The notes: generated by a model from the letters alone, not told the origin. A stretch of 39,370 bases of DNA from JAKORR01 sp964608495 (GCA_964608495.1 CAZSOQ010000014.1:1-39370), one strand, 5' to 3'; shown: positions 9,320 through 18,672, numbered from the stretch's first letter. Program-made: numbers and translations.

Positions 9320-12304
9320 CTAGGGCGCCAGGCCGATCAGCTCGATGTCCACAATGTGAGCCTCGTCGCGATGCTCGCCGTAGAGCCAGGCGCCGAAGCA
9401 AAGGTTCACCGCGTCCAGGCGCCCGGGGTCCAGACGGTCGCCCTCGCCTCCCCGGTTCCTCGCCCCGGTCTTCCAGTGGCTCCAGTGCTTCAGGTCACCC
9501 AGCGCAAGGCGCGTCTGCCGCCATTCGGTGGTGAGAGGCAGGTTGATGCCCCAGGGCGTGCCGTCCTCCTCAAGCAAGACGATCTCGACCGCGGTGGTGT
9601 TGGGCTGGCCGCCGCGGGCGATGAGGACCACCTCGCGCGCCTCGGCCAATTGCCGCCGCCAGGCCTCCAGCTCGCGCGGGGTTCGCTTCGCGCCCAGGTG
9701 GTACCGAAGCGCCACGCAGCTCGGCTCCTCGCCGAAGGGACCGCCGACGAAGCGCACGGCCCGGCGTCCCGGCCGGCTGCCCTCGGCAATCGAGACCGCC
9801 GGCTGGTCCGGGCGGTGCCGCGCGTCCGCCTCGGCCAGGCCCGGCACACCGACCAGGGGGAGCACGCCCTCGTCGGGCATGAGCTGCAGGTCGTAGGTCA
9901 CCATCGGGCGGAGGTAGACGCGCCTGATCTCGAAGCCGTGAGGCAGCGAGTAGGTGCTGGGATAGAGCCACGCCCCGAAGACCACCGCGAGCTCGGCGGC
10001 TTGGGTCAGGTCCATATCGCCGGTCGTGCCCCACATGTGCCTGAGCTGGGTGAGCGGCACCTCCTGCTCCTCCCAGACCGACGACAGCGGCACGTTGCAG
10101 CCGAAGGCCGTGCCGTTGGCCTGCTGGATGCTCACCTCAATGGCGTGGGTCTGGGGCTGGAGCGACCGGCCCTCGACGCAGAGCGCCCAGCCGCCGCCCT
10201 GGACGCCCTCGACCGCCTCGACGGGCACGCGCAGGCCCACGCAGTCGGGCAGCGGGCCGAACTCGGTCGCCTCGACGCGTAGGGCCGGGCCGCCGTCCGT
10301 CTCGACCAGCCGGGCCGTGGCCTTGCCCGGGGCCCCGGCGCTCGTCTGCAGCGCGGGCACCTCCGGACCGCGAGGCCCCCACAAGCCCACTCGGCGCGAG
10401 GCGACCTGGGTGAGTCCCTCCCGCGACAGGCGCTGCGCGGCCGGGAGCACTTGCCAACCCTCCGCGTCCTGCAGGGCGACCGCGTAGCGAAGCCGGTCGC
10501 CGCGCACGGCCTCGGCCGGCACCTCACCCTCGAAGCGATAGGCCCCGGTGCGCGGCACGGGCACCCGGGTGATCTGGCCGGCATCGGCGAGCACCCAGAC
10601 CTCGACGGCGAGGGGCGCGCCGCCGTCGAGCGCCGCGTTCATGGCGACGGGGCAGGCCGCGCCGGGTCGCCACAGTCGAGGCATCATCACCCAGGCGGCC
10701 GGCTGCCGGCCCGAAGGCGCCTCGGGGCAGACGAAGCGCTGCTCGCCGTCCAGGCGGGCCTGCGCGGCGCCCCTGGCGAGAACCCACACCCCCGGCTGCA
10801 GAGCCACCTTGCCCCCCTCGGCGCGGACGGCCTCGGAGCGGGCCGGGGCAAGGCGCGCGGCGTAGAAGTCGGGGCCCAGGTCGGGCAGGCGCACGGTCAT
10901 CTCACGCGAGGCCCAGATCAGCCGCGACACCTCGCGCCCCAGGTCGGGCGAGCCGTAGGGGTCCGCCACCCACACCGCGTCGGGGAACACCTCGACGCGC
11001 CACACGCCCGGCGACACGCGGTCGAGGAAGTGGGCGCCCGTGCCGTCGTACTCGACCATGGGTGACGAGCCGCAGCCCCACACGTGTTCGAGCTTGTCGG
11101 GCGCGGGCGGCATGGTCGCCGTCGTGTTGCTGTGCAGGCAGCGCGCCTCGCTCACGAACTCGCTCAGGTCTTCCTCGTAGCTGACCCGGCAGTCGCCGAA
11201 GCGCGAGCTCTCCGGGTAGTCGCCGTAGCTCTTGCCGCGGAGCAGGGAGCGGAAGGCCTCGGCCGCGATGGCGAAGCTGAGTGCCTTGGCGGGCGCGTAG
11301 ACAAGGTTGAGGTAATGGGTCTGCCAGTTGAGGTTGCAGGGCGCCACGGGCAGGCAGTCGTACTGGAACTGAGTGGCGATCTGGATGCCCGCCTCGCGGA
11401 AGCTGCGGGCGATGGCCGGGTAGATGTAGCTGCCCGGGATATCGGCCGCGTCGAACTCGTAGACCAGCTTGGCCCTGTCGGCCACGGAGGGGCTGGACAC
11501 GGCATCGTAGTGGGCGACGCGCGGCAGGAAGTTGCTCCACAGCGACCCGCCCGAGACCAAGCCCGACGGATACCAGCCCGTGATGGGCCCATCGGCCCGG
11601 GACCTGGCCAGCGCGTCGTTCCTGCCGCCCCAGGAGTTGAAGAACACGGGCTTGCGGCAGCCCGCGCCGCGAATCGCGTCCACGAGCGTGTTGATGTACT
11701 CGACGACCCGGTCGTCGCCCGTGCCGGGCGGGAAGATGGGCTCGTTGATGGGCTCGAAGGCCGCGACGACGGGGTCGTCCTGGTAGGCCAGCTTCGTGTA
11801 GCGGTTCACGTGGCTGACAAACTGGGCCAGGTAGTGGCGCTGGCACTGCCACGCCTCGGCGTCGGTGGTCATCTGGTGCATCGGGAAGCGGCTGGAGAAG
11901 CCCACGTCGCCCTCGGGCGTGCCCCACCAGGCCATGGCCGTGAGCACGGCGTAGATGCCGGATTCCTTGCAGCGCCACAGCAGGTAGTCGAGCAGCTCCA
12001 GGTGGTCGTTGTCCAGCAGGTTGCCCTGGGCGTCGGACATCTCCCGGTCCCAGCAGTGCAGGCGGATCGCGTCCAGGCCCAGGCGCACGAAGTGGGCCAC
12101 GTCCTGGTCTATCACCTTGCGGTGGTCGAGGCCCAGGTTCTTCAGCGACCGGTAGGAGATGGAGAAGGGCGCGTAGTAGTTCACCCCGAACAGCGCCACC
12201 TCCGAGCCGTCGTCCGCCCATCGGAGGACGCCGTCTCGCAGGACCACCGGCCGGTCCGCCGCGCCCGTGGTGCTCAGCAGGCAGGCAAGAGCGATCGCAT
12301 GCAT
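9320..12304 (-). CDS. GH5-like (clan GH-A) glycoside hydrolase with two tandem C-terminal modules
   Basis: The start is ATG 12304, where a short secretion-like leader begins (MHAIALACLLSTTGA); GAGGGAGG lies upstream. The longer in-frame extension is Pro/Arg-rich and overlaps the sulfatase gene, so I reject it. The 994-residue protein opens with a TIM barrel typical of GH5 (FGVNYYAPF, then LGLDAIRLHCWD). FEPINEP near residue 186 carries the acid/base Glu, and VYEFDAAD near 281 offers the likely nucleophile Glu. After a linker, two related jelly-roll-like modules occupy about 670-800 and 835-993. Both contain CVxLR, an A(I/V)E(V/I) strand and an FGAWLY motif, so they look like an internal duplication. 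The likely role is secreted endo-acting glycan hydrolysis. It lies 53 nt downstream of the sulfatase and probably shares its transcript. Confidence 0.8.
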   Translation of the reverse strand: MHAIALACLLSTTGAADRPVVLRDGVLRWADDGSEVALFGVNYYAPFSISYRSLKNLGLDHRKVIDQDVAHFVRLGLDAIRLHCWDREMSDAQGNLLDNDHLELLDYLLWRCKESGIYAVLTAMAWWGTPEGDVGFSSRFPMHQMTTDAEAWQCQRHYLAQFVSHVNRYTKLAYQDDPVVAAFEPINEPIFPPGTGDDRVVEYINTLVDAIRGAGCRKPVFFNSWGGRNDALARSRADGPITGWYPSGLVSGGSLWSNFLPRVAHYDAVSSPSVADRAKLVYEFDAADIPGSYIYPAIARSFREAGIQIATQFQYDCLPVAPCNLNWQTHYLNLVYAPAKALSFAIAAEAFRSLLRGKSYGDYPESSRFGDCRVSYEEDLSEFVSEARCLHSNTTATMPPAPDKLEHVWGCGSSPMVEYDGTGAHFLDRVSPGVWRVEVFPDAVWVADPYGSPDLGREVSRLIWASREMTVRLPDLGPDFYAARLAPARSEAVRAEGGKVALQPGVWVLARGAAQARLDGEQRFVCPEAPSGRQPAAWVMMPRLWRPGAACPVAMNAALDGGAPLAVEVWVLADAGQITRVPVPRTGAYRFEGEVPAEAVRGDRLRYAVALQDAEGWQVLPAAQRLSREGLTQVASRRVGLWGPRGPEVPALQTSAGAPGKATARLVETDGGPALRVEATEFGPLPDCVGLRVPVEAVEGVQGGGWALCVEGRSLQPQTHAIEVSIQQANGTAFGCNVPLSSVWEEQEVPLTQLRHMWGTTGDMDLTQAAELAVVFGAWLYPSTYSLPHGFEIRRVYLRPMVTYDLQLMPDEGVLPLVGVPGLAEADARHRPDQPAVSIAEGSRPGRRAVRFVGGPFGEEPSCVALRYHLGAKRTPRELEAWRRQLAEAREVVLIARGGQPNTTAVEIVLLEEDGTPWGINLPLTTEWRQTRLALGDLKHWSHWKTGARNRGGEGDRLDPGRLDAVNLCFGAWLYGEHRDEAHIVDIELIGLAP

Positions 12305-12357
12305 GGCATCCTCAGCCTCCCTCGGCGCAGGGAGCCCCGGTGGGCCCGCCGCGCCGG

Positions 12358-13869
12358 TCACTGCCGCCGGACGATCCTGGTGGGGTCGCCCGGGTCCTCG
12401 GTGACGCGCATCCACTCGTCCAGAGCGGCGCGAAGGCGCGCCAGCGGCCCCGCGTAGCGCGCGTCCTCCACCAGGTTGACGATCTCGCCGGGGTCGGTGT
12501 GCAGGTCGTAAAGCTCCTCGGCGGGGCGATGCAGCGTCCGCTGGAGCAGGTCGTACTGGACGGGGAACTCATCGCGCGCGTCAAGGGTCGCCTGGTAGCT
12601 GCCGTTGCCCCAGGGATCGGCGTCCATGGCGTCGGCGGGCAGGACGTAGGTCTTCTCGGGCCTGAGGTTGCGGATGTAGCGCAGGCGTCCGTCGGTGACG
12701 GCCCGCGATGGGTAGAGGGATGGTTCGCCGGGGCCGTGGGCATTGTGTTCGGAGAAGACCACATCGCGCCCGCTGCCGGCGCCGCCCGGACCCGCGGCGT
12801 CGGGACGGCCCTCGAGAAGCGGGCCCAGCGACCGGCCCTGGACGTTCGGCGGCACCGGGATGCCCAGCGCATCGAGGATCGTGGGCACCAGGTCCACATG
12901 GCTCATCAGGTCCCGCAGGCGTCGGCCGCCCGCAACGCCCGGGCCGCGGACGATCAGCGGCATGTGAACACCGTCCTCGTAGACCGAGGCCTTGGCCCGG
13001 TGGTAGCAGTAGCCGTTGTCGCTGGTGAAGACGATGAGCGTGTCCTCGTAGCGGCCCGTCTCGCGCAGCGCGTCGAGCACGGCGCCCACGCAGGCGTCGG
13101 CGCCCTGCACGGCCGCGAAGTAGTCGGCCAGGTCGCGCCGCATCGCGGGAGTGTCGGCCAGGTAGGGCGGGGCGGCGATGGCCTCGGGGTCCACGGGCGG
13201 GCCGGTCAACTCGCCCTTGCCCCGGCGGAAGGGACGGTGGGTGTTGCCGATGTTGGCCATGAAGAAGAAGGGCCGCGCGCCGCATTCGGTGAGGAACTGC
13301 CGGGCCGCAGCCCGATTGGTCTCGGGGACGTGCGAGGTGCCCAGCCGCACCTGGAAGGGGTACTTCCAGGGAGGGCTGAGGTGGAACTTCTGCGTGATCC
13401 CGGTGACGTAGCCGTGCTGGCCCAGGATCTCGACCAGCGTGGGCAGGTCCTCGTGCACGCCCACCGGATCGAGCTTGGTGGACTCGCGGCCGAACTGCGA
13501 GGCGGGCTCGGTGATCGCGGGCGTGACCGTGTTGCGCCAGTGACCGTGGGAGTGGGGGCACATGCCCGTCAGGATCGAGCTGCGACTGGGCGAGCAGGAA
13601 GAGCAGGTGGCGTAGGCCCTGGTGAAGAGCACGCCCTCGGCGGCCAGGCCGTCCACGTGGGGCGTCCGGATCCCGGGCGTGCCGAGACAGGACAGGTGGT
13701 AGCTTTGGTCGTCTGTCAGGAGCAGGAGCACGCTCGGCCCGTCGGCCCGGGCGGGAGCGGGCGCGGCGGCCACAGGCGCGGGCTGCTGGGCGAAGGCCCT
13801 CCCGCCGGCCGCGGCCAGGCCCAGCGGGACAACGCGCTTGACGAACTCGCGGCGATTCATCCTGCCCAT
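12358..13869 (-). CDS. Tat-exported formylglycine-dependent sulfatase
   Basis: The start is ATG 13869 (503 residues); a second ATG at 13860 is also possible. The N-terminus NRREFVK followed by a hydrophobic Ala-rich stretch ending in AFAQQ is a twin-arginine signal. The sulfatase signature is Cys92-Ser-Pro-Ser-Arg96 followed by SSILTG, the Cys-type site converted to formylglycine; it sits in a Cys-rich TCSSCSPSR. Asp53/Asp54 in LLTDDQS and the later FTSDNGYCY supply metal ligands as in the alkaline phosphatase superfamily. The family hydrolyses sulfate esters, often on polysaccharides. No maturase (FGE or anSME) is encoded in the window, so it must be elsewhere. It is the first gene of a leftward group with a GH5-like hydrolase and a propeller protein, which suggests a sulfated glycan as target. 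Confidence 0.92.
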   Translation of the reverse strand: MGRMNRREFVKRVVPLGLAAAGGRAFAQQPAPVAAAPAPARADGPSVLLLLTDDQSYHLSCLGTPGIRTPHVDGLAAEGVLFTRAYATCSSCSPSRSSILTGMCPHSHGHWRNTVTPAITEPASQFGRESTKLDPVGVHEDLPTLVEILGQHGYVTGITQKFHLSPPWKYPFQVRLGTSHVPETNRAAARQFLTECGARPFFFMANIGNTHRPFRRGKGELTGPPVDPEAIAAPPYLADTPAMRRDLADYFAAVQGADACVGAVLDALRETGRYEDTLIVFTSDNGYCYHRAKASVYEDGVHMPLIVRGPGVAGGRRLRDLMSHVDLVPTILDALGIPVPPNVQGRSLGPLLEGRPDAAGPGGAGSGRDVVFSEHNAHGPGEPSLYPSRAVTDGRLRYIRNLRPEKTYVLPADAMDADPWGNGSYQATLDARDEFPVQYDLLQRTLHRPAEELYDLHTDPGEIVNLVEDARYAGPLARLRAALDEWMRVTEDPGDPTRIVRRQ

Positions 13870-14154
13870 TGCCGGTGCTTCCCCCCCGGACGGGCCTGCG
13901 GGAGTCCGGACCCCGGAACGGCGCTGCCGCGGCCGGTCCACGGGCGCAAGCCCCGCGGGCCCCACGGGCGTGCCTTTTCGGCCCACCCGGGGGCGCTCCT
14001 TCCGGGGCACAAGGGGACGCCGGCGGGGCCCTGGGGCCCGTCCGGCAATGTGGCCCGGCGAACCGGCCCGTGGGCGCGGGAAGGGCTGGGCCGGCCTCGC
14101 CTCGAACCTACCGCGCGGCCGGCGCGAGAGCAGGCAGGTCAAAGGAGGAGCAAC
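13870..14154. other. Divergent intergenic region between sulfatase and aminotransferase genes
   Basis: This 285-nt stretch separates the leftward sulfatase from the rightward aminotransferase and must hold promoters for both. It is extremely GC-rich, with repeated GGGCCC/CCCGGG-type blocks. I could not find a convincing -10 element on either strand. The only clear element is AAAGGAGGAG at 14141-14150, the ribosome binding site of the aminotransferase. I see no gene or RNA structure that I can support here. Confidence 0.4.
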
Positions 14155-15099
14155 ATGCCCGAGAGGCTCGTGTACCTAGGCGGCGAGTGGCTGCCGGAGA
14201 GCGAGGCGAAGATCTCGATCTTCGACTCCGCCGTGATGCTGGGCGATTGCGTGACCGAGTCCACGCGCACCTTCCGGCAGCAGCCCTTCCGGCTGGACAG
14301 GCACCTGGACCGCCTCTACAAGTCCATGAAGGTCTGCCGCTACGACTTCGAGATGCCCCAGGCCGAGATGGAGGAGCTGACGCTGGAGGTGCTCCGGCGC
14401 AACCTGCCCGCCTACGGGCCGGCGGAGGACCTGTGGATTGTCCACAACATCTCGCGCGGGGCCTACCCGCCCTCGGGCGACCAGTCGCGCAGGCGCGAGC
14501 CGACGATCATCATCAACACGCTGCCCATGGACTTGCGCTACTGGGCGGGCTTCTATGTGCACGGCTGCCATGCGGTGACGCCGCCGAGCCGGATGATGCC
14601 GGCGCAGGCCCTCGACCCGAAGATCAAGAACCGCAGCCGGATGGCCTACACGCTGGCCGAGCTAGAGGTGAAGCTGGTGGATCCCATGGCCCAGGGGATC
14701 CTGCTGGACACCGACGGGTACCTGGCCGAGAACAAGGGCGGCAACTTCTTCCTCGTCGCCGACGGGGTGCTGCGGACGCCGCGCACGCTGCAGGCCCTGG
14801 CGGGCATCACGCGCGAGACCACCATCGAGATCGCGCGGAGCCTGGGCATCCCCGTCGAGGAGCGCGACCTGCAGCCCTACGACGTCTACACGGCCGATGA
14901 GGCCTTCTTCACCAGCACGCCCTACTGCATCATGCCCGCGACGAGGTTCAACGGCCTGCCGGTGGGCGACGGCAAGGTGGGAGCCGTGACGAAGAGGCTG
15001 CTGGCGGGCTGGGCCGACCTGACCGGCATGGACGTGGTCGAGCAGGCGCTGTCACAGTTGACCGCCGAGGAGAGGGCGGAGCTGGAGAGCGCCGGCTAG
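14155..15099 (+). CDS. Fold-type IV PLP aminotransferase (branched-chain / D-amino-acid / ADC-lyase type)
   Basis: The start is ATG 14155, behind a strong AAAGGAGGAG (14141-14150); the frame stays open far upstream only because the region lacks stops. The 314 residues match class IV aminotransferases. SIFDSAVMLGDCVTEST near 21-37 is the family's N-terminal block. Lys158 in PKIKNRSR aligns with the PLP Schiff-base lysine of IlvE, and Glu192 in GYLAENKGGNFF matches the glutamate that contacts the pyridine nitrogen. NKGGN replaces the usual GxGxN phosphate-binding turn. Substrates in this family range from branched-chain to D-amino acids and aminodeoxychorismate, and the sequence alone does not decide; the gene is not near ilv or pab genes. 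It points toward a leftward neighbour 66 nt away, so it is probably monocistronic. Confidence 0.85.
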   Translation: MPERLVYLGGEWLPESEAKISIFDSAVMLGDCVTESTRTFRQQPFRLDRHLDRLYKSMKVCRYDFEMPQAEMEELTLEVLRRNLPAYGPAEDLWIVHNISRGAYPPSGDQSRRREPTIIINTLPMDLRYWAGFYVHGCHAVTPPSRMMPAQALDPKIKNRSRMAYTLAELEVKLVDPMAQGILLDTDGYLAENKGGNFFLVADGVLRTPRTLQALAGITRETTIEIARSLGIPVEERDLQPYDVYTADEAFFTSTPYCIMPATRFNGLPVGDGKVGAVTKRLLAGWADLTGMDVVEQALSQLTAEERAELESAG

Positions 15100-15165
15100 C
15101 GGGGCGGTGGCCGCGTGGCGGCCGCGACGCAAGCCGGGGGGTGCCGGGCCTCGTGGGGCCGGCGG

Positions 15166-18100
15166 TCACTGCTCGGCCGGGACTTCGAGGCGGCTGAAGA
15201 AGTAGACGTTGTAGGTCTCGCTGGGAGCCAGCTCCGACCACTTGCCCACCCGTGCCGCCCCGCCGTCGGCTGTTTCGTAGCGCGTGGTCTTCTCGTCGGA
15301 CCACAGCGTGGTGGCCCCCGTCTGCTCCACGGCAAAGGTGACGGTGCAGTCGGGCCCCGTCTGCAGGGGGAAGCGGACCCAGTCGGTCCAGACGGGCTTG
15401 CCGGCGGGGAGCTCGACGCGGCCTGAGCCGTCGAAGCTCAGAGGCACGCGTGTGCCGGGCAGCAGGTCGCGCGGGTCCTTCGGGTCCGTGGCCGCGATGG
15501 AGACATCCGAGATCACGATGGAGCCCTTCTCGCCGCCGCGGAACTCGAGGCGCACGCGATCGCCGGCGGCCCTGATGTGCTCGGCTTGTAGGACGATCCG
15601 CTCGGCGCCGACGAAGCCCCAGCTCGGGAAGTCGGCCGGCCGGGCGCCCGTCTGGTCCTCGGCCGTCCAGGCGGCCCGGCTGGCGGCCGGGGCCTCGGCC
15701 ACCGGCGCATCCACACCCGGCAGCACCATCACCTCGGCGAGGTGCACGCCCACGTTCGCCGAGTTGTGCAGCATCTCGACGCGCACGTAGCGCGCCGGCA
15801 CGGGCTTGAGCCTGTGCAGCATGCCCGAGGGCGTGCCCGGGGTCTTGTTCTCGCTCAGATCGGCCACGGTCGTCCAGTCATCGCCGTCGGGCGACGTGAG
15901 CACCCGGTACTGGTAGTGTCGCGCATCGTCGCCGGTGTCCCAGTAGGTGACGACGCGCACGCCCTCGATGGCCCGTGGCTCGCCCAGGTCCACCTGCCAC
16001 CACTGCGGATAGGGCGTGGCGGCCCAGTGGACCGTCCGGTCGGCGTTGCCGTCCACGGCCGCCGCCGGCGGGTGGCCCGCATCGGACTTGCTCGCCGTCG
16101 TCGCGCAGCCCACCGCGATCCCGTAGCGCGCCTGCATGAGGGCCCACTGCTCGCGCCGGGCCTCTTCGGTCATGGGCAGCGACGCCTCGAGCCACAGCGG
16201 CTCGGGCTTGCCGCCCCCGGCCACGAACTCGTCGAACCGGCGCCGGTACTCGCCCTTGAAGCCCTCGACGGCCCGCGTGTAGCTCAGGGCCGGATCGGAC
16301 AGTCGCCGCCAGATCAGGCGAACCGCGCCGGCGTCGGGCGGCAGGAGCACCTGCTGGCCGTCGCCGATGGGAGGCCTGGTGATGGCGCAGGCGCGGCCGT
16401 CGGCGGTGGCCGCACTGGCCTCGACGAACCAGGGCACGTGGAGGACGATCCCGCTGGGGGCCGAGCGCCAGCGCGAGGAGAGCTGCAGGCTCAGGCCGTC
16501 GTCGGCGACGCGGGCCCGGGCCGAGACCTCGCCGAAGTCCGTGGGGGCGCGGCGGAAGGCAATGACGTCGCCGGGCTTGACCCACTCGGGCGAGAGCACG
16601 CTGAACAGGTGCAGCTCGCCGTCCCACTCGCGCACGAGCATGTTGCGCAGCAAGGCCATGTACTTGGCGGCGAACCAGCCGTGGGGCGGGAGATTGCCGC
16701 CGGGATCACGATTGCCCCACGGGCGGATGCTGAACTCGAAGCCGGCGTGGGTGGCGCTGGTGTGCACCAGCAGGCTGTAGAAGTCCGCGAGGGCGTCGCG
16801 CTGGCGGTTCTGCGTCACCAGGTTCTCCGTGACCTTCATGGTCAGGTAGTGGTGCAGCAGCGCGGGCGTGAGGCCGCGGCCGTAGGTCATGATGCCCTCG
16901 GCGTACTTCCTCTCGCGCACCGTGTCCACCGTGGCGGTGACCCGCGGGTCGTCCAGATCGAAGTTGCCGCACGCCGGGACGCCCCCGCGCGGATAGAGCA
17001 GAAGCAGGTTGCCCCAGTCGCAGCCGTTCTCGGCGTCCAGGCCCGGCGGCAGGTACCCGCCCGTCTTCTGCGTGATGGGTCCGATCGCGCGGAGGAAGCT
17101 ATCGCGGTACTCGTCGTACCAGGCGCGGAACTGGCGGGCGTCGTCGGCCTGGCCCAGGGCGTCGGCCATGGCGATGATGTCCCGCAGGCCGGTCATGAGC
17201 CACAGGCTGTGGCCGGTGTAGTGACCGTTGATGGCCTCGTTGTCGTAGGGGGGAGCCGCGGGCACGAGCCCCAGGGGGTCCTCGTGGGTCTTGACGAAGA
17301 TGCCCCGCACCGAGCGCGCCAGATAGGGGTACATGCGACGGGCCCAGTCGTCGTCGCCGGTGACGCGCCAGTGCTGGCCGAAGGCCCACAGCGCCTGGCC
17401 CCAGCCGTCAAGCTGCGGCGGCTGGTAGATGATGTCGTCGTCCCTCTGCTGCTTGAGGAAGTACTCGAGGCACTGCTCGGCCCAGCGATGTCGCCCCGCG
17501 AAGTCGAAGGCGGCGCAGATGTAGGCCCCATCGCGGACCCAGAAGCCGTCGTACTGGAACTCGTTGACCTTGCAGATGTAGTCCTCCCCCACCCTGTCGC
17601 GGGCGATGCTGTCGTAGACGATGCAGGTGCGGAAGGTGTCCACGACCTTGGGCTCGGGCAGGTCAAGCTGCAGGCCCTCCGCCAGGTAGTCCCGCCACCA
17701 GCCTTCGGTGCGGGCCAGGTGCTCGTCGAAGTCGGCCCGGCGCAGGGCCTCCAGCGCCTCCGAGTCCGCCAGAGGCACCGGCGCGCACGGCATCTTGAAG
17801 TCCAACGACCGCGACCGCCCGGGGGCGAGCGCCAGGTCGTAGCGCACGAGGCAGACGGGAGCCGCGGCCACCACGGGGGCCTTGAGACCGCTGATCGGCC
17901 CCCTGCCCTCAACGTCGGGCAGCACCAGGCAGCAGGGCTCGGGGTCTGTCGGGAAGAGGTAGATGGCGCTGTCGCCACGGGCCGCGTAGAACTCGCCCAG
18001 GGAGTACTCGGCGCCCAGCAGGTCCGCCGGGCGCTTCATCCGCTCGCAGCAGCGCGGGCCCTCCGCGCGGAAGCCCACGGCGAGGGTAGCCGTGGCCCCG

Positions 18101-18510
18101 GCCTCGCCCGACGGGGTCATGGTGACGCGGATGAAGTTGACCAGATCGCTCTCCGGGCGGCTGTCGAGGGTGGCGCCGAACATCGTGACGCTGTATTCGA
18201 CCCCATCGCGCTCCAGCGAATAGCTGACGATCGGGAGGTGGTTGTCGCGGAGCGTGCGGATCCGCTGGCGCAGGGGGGCCAGGTCCGCGCCAGCGAAGAG
18301 GACAAGCTGGGCCGAGCCGGTGTAGAGCCACCCCTCAGGAGTGACCTGCGTGCCCTCTTGCCCATCGGCCACACCGAGGACGGTGCTCGGGCGGCTGAAG
18401 TAGGAGAAGGGGCCCGGGCCCTCGTCTATCGCCGGGTCCACGGGGCTCCCCCAGGCGAGGCCCGAACCGACAGCCAGCGCGCAGAAGGCGATGGGCCAAA
18501 GTCGTCTCAT
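15166..18510 (-). CDS. Very large secreted (alpha/alpha)6-type glycosidase-like protein with F5/8C module
   Basis: The 1114-residue product begins with a signal peptide (MRRLWPIAFCALAVGSGLAWGS), and GGAGGGAAG precedes the ATG at 18510. An N-terminal beta-sandwich (about 25-270) is followed by an alpha-helical region (about 290-640) with DGFWVRDGAY near 325, then DGWGQALWAF and NGHYTGHSLW, which resembles six-hairpin glycosidases such as glucoamylase-like families. A beta-rich section follows, then an F5/8 type C (discoidin) carbohydrate-binding domain at about 800-930 (WWQVDLG, then YVRVEML). The last ~150 residues form a beta-sandwich that resembles the N-terminal domain of some SGNH esterases (VRLEFRGGEKG, then WVRFPL). 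The likely role is exo-acting cleavage of glycans at the cell surface or outside. The GH family is not assigned. Confidence 0.68.
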   Translation of the reverse strand: MRRLWPIAFCALAVGSGLAWGSPVDPAIDEGPGPFSYFSRPSTVLGVADGQEGTQVTPEGWLYTGSAQLVLFAGADLAPLRQRIRTLRDNHLPIVSYSLERDGVEYSVTMFGATLDSRPESDLVNFIRVTMTPSGEAGATATLAVGFRAEGPRCCERMKRPADLLGAEYSLGEFYAARGDSAIYLFPTDPEPCCLVLPDVEGRGPISGLKAPVVAAAPVCLVRYDLALAPGRSRSLDFKMPCAPVPLADSEALEALRRADFDEHLARTEGWWRDYLAEGLQLDLPEPKVVDTFRTCIVYDSIARDRVGEDYICKVNEFQYDGFWVRDGAYICAAFDFAGRHRWAEQCLEYFLKQQRDDDIIYQPPQLDGWGQALWAFGQHWRVTGDDDWARRMYPYLARSVRGIFVKTHEDPLGLVPAAPPYDNEAINGHYTGHSLWLMTGLRDIIAMADALGQADDARQFRAWYDEYRDSFLRAIGPITQKTGGYLPPGLDAENGCDWGNLLLLYPRGGVPACGNFDLDDPRVTATVDTVRERKYAEGIMTYGRGLTPALLHHYLTMKVTENLVTQNRQRDALADFYSLLVHTSATHAGFEFSIRPWGNRDPGGNLPPHGWFAAKYMALLRNMLVREWDGELHLFSVLSPEWVKPGDVIAFRRAPTDFGEVSARARVADDGLSLQLSSRWRSAPSGIVLHVPWFVEASAATADGRACAITRPPIGDGQQVLLPPDAGAVRLIWRRLSDPALSYTRAVEGFKGEYRRRFDEFVAGGGKPEPLWLEASLPMTEEARREQWALMQARYGIAVGCATTASKSDAGHPPAAAVDGNADRTVHWAATPYPQWWQVDLGEPRAIEGVRVVTYWDTGDDARHYQYRVLTSPDGDDWTTVADLSENKTPGTPSGMLHRLKPVPARYVRVEMLHNSANVGVHLAEVMVLPGVDAPVAEAPAASRAAWTAEDQTGARPADFPSWGFVGAERIVLQAEHIRAAGDRVRLEFRGGEKGSIVISDVSIAATDPKDPRDLLPGTRVPLSFDGSGRVELPAGKPVWTDWVRFPLQTGPDCTVTFAVEQTGATTLWSDEKTTRYETADGGAARVGKWSELAPSETYNVYFFSRLEVPAEQ

Positions 18511-18557
18511 GGCTCTTCCCTCCGGGCCCGTTCTTCGACGGTGGCCGATGCTGGCCT

Positions 18558-18585
18558 TTGTGCCGGGCGCGGGGCGATATAGAAT
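18558..18585 (+). promoter_or_regulatory. Candidate promoter for the GlmU-like gene
   Basis: TTGTGC (18558-18563) and TAGAAT (18580-18585) are separated by 16 nt on the + strand. The -10 matches five of six consensus positions; the -35 is weak. It is one of the few AT-rich spots in the 162-nt divergent gap and would give a leader of about 80 nt. Confidence 0.35.
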
Positions 18586-18672
18586 GGGGCCGCGAGCCCC
18601 ACGCCCGCCCCACGTCGAGCCGATCAGGCGGGCGCGGGAGGGACCCGGGACACGGCGCCGTCAGGGAAGACC

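Noticed and set aside
12340..14154. The 605-codon upstream extension of the aminotransferase frame.
   Set aside because: It runs antisense to the whole sulfatase gene, and the aminotransferase fold begins at ATG 14155 with a strong ribosome binding site.
15100..15165. Possible bidirectional terminator between the aminotransferase and the F5/8C gene.
   Set aside because: The GCCGG/CCGGC stem has a mismatch and no T-rich tail on either side; too weak to annotate in this GC-rich DNA.
15742..18582. A 946-codon + strand frame opposite the F5/8C protein.
   Set aside because: Antisense shadow; the minus-strand protein has a signal peptide, ribosome binding site and recognisable domains.
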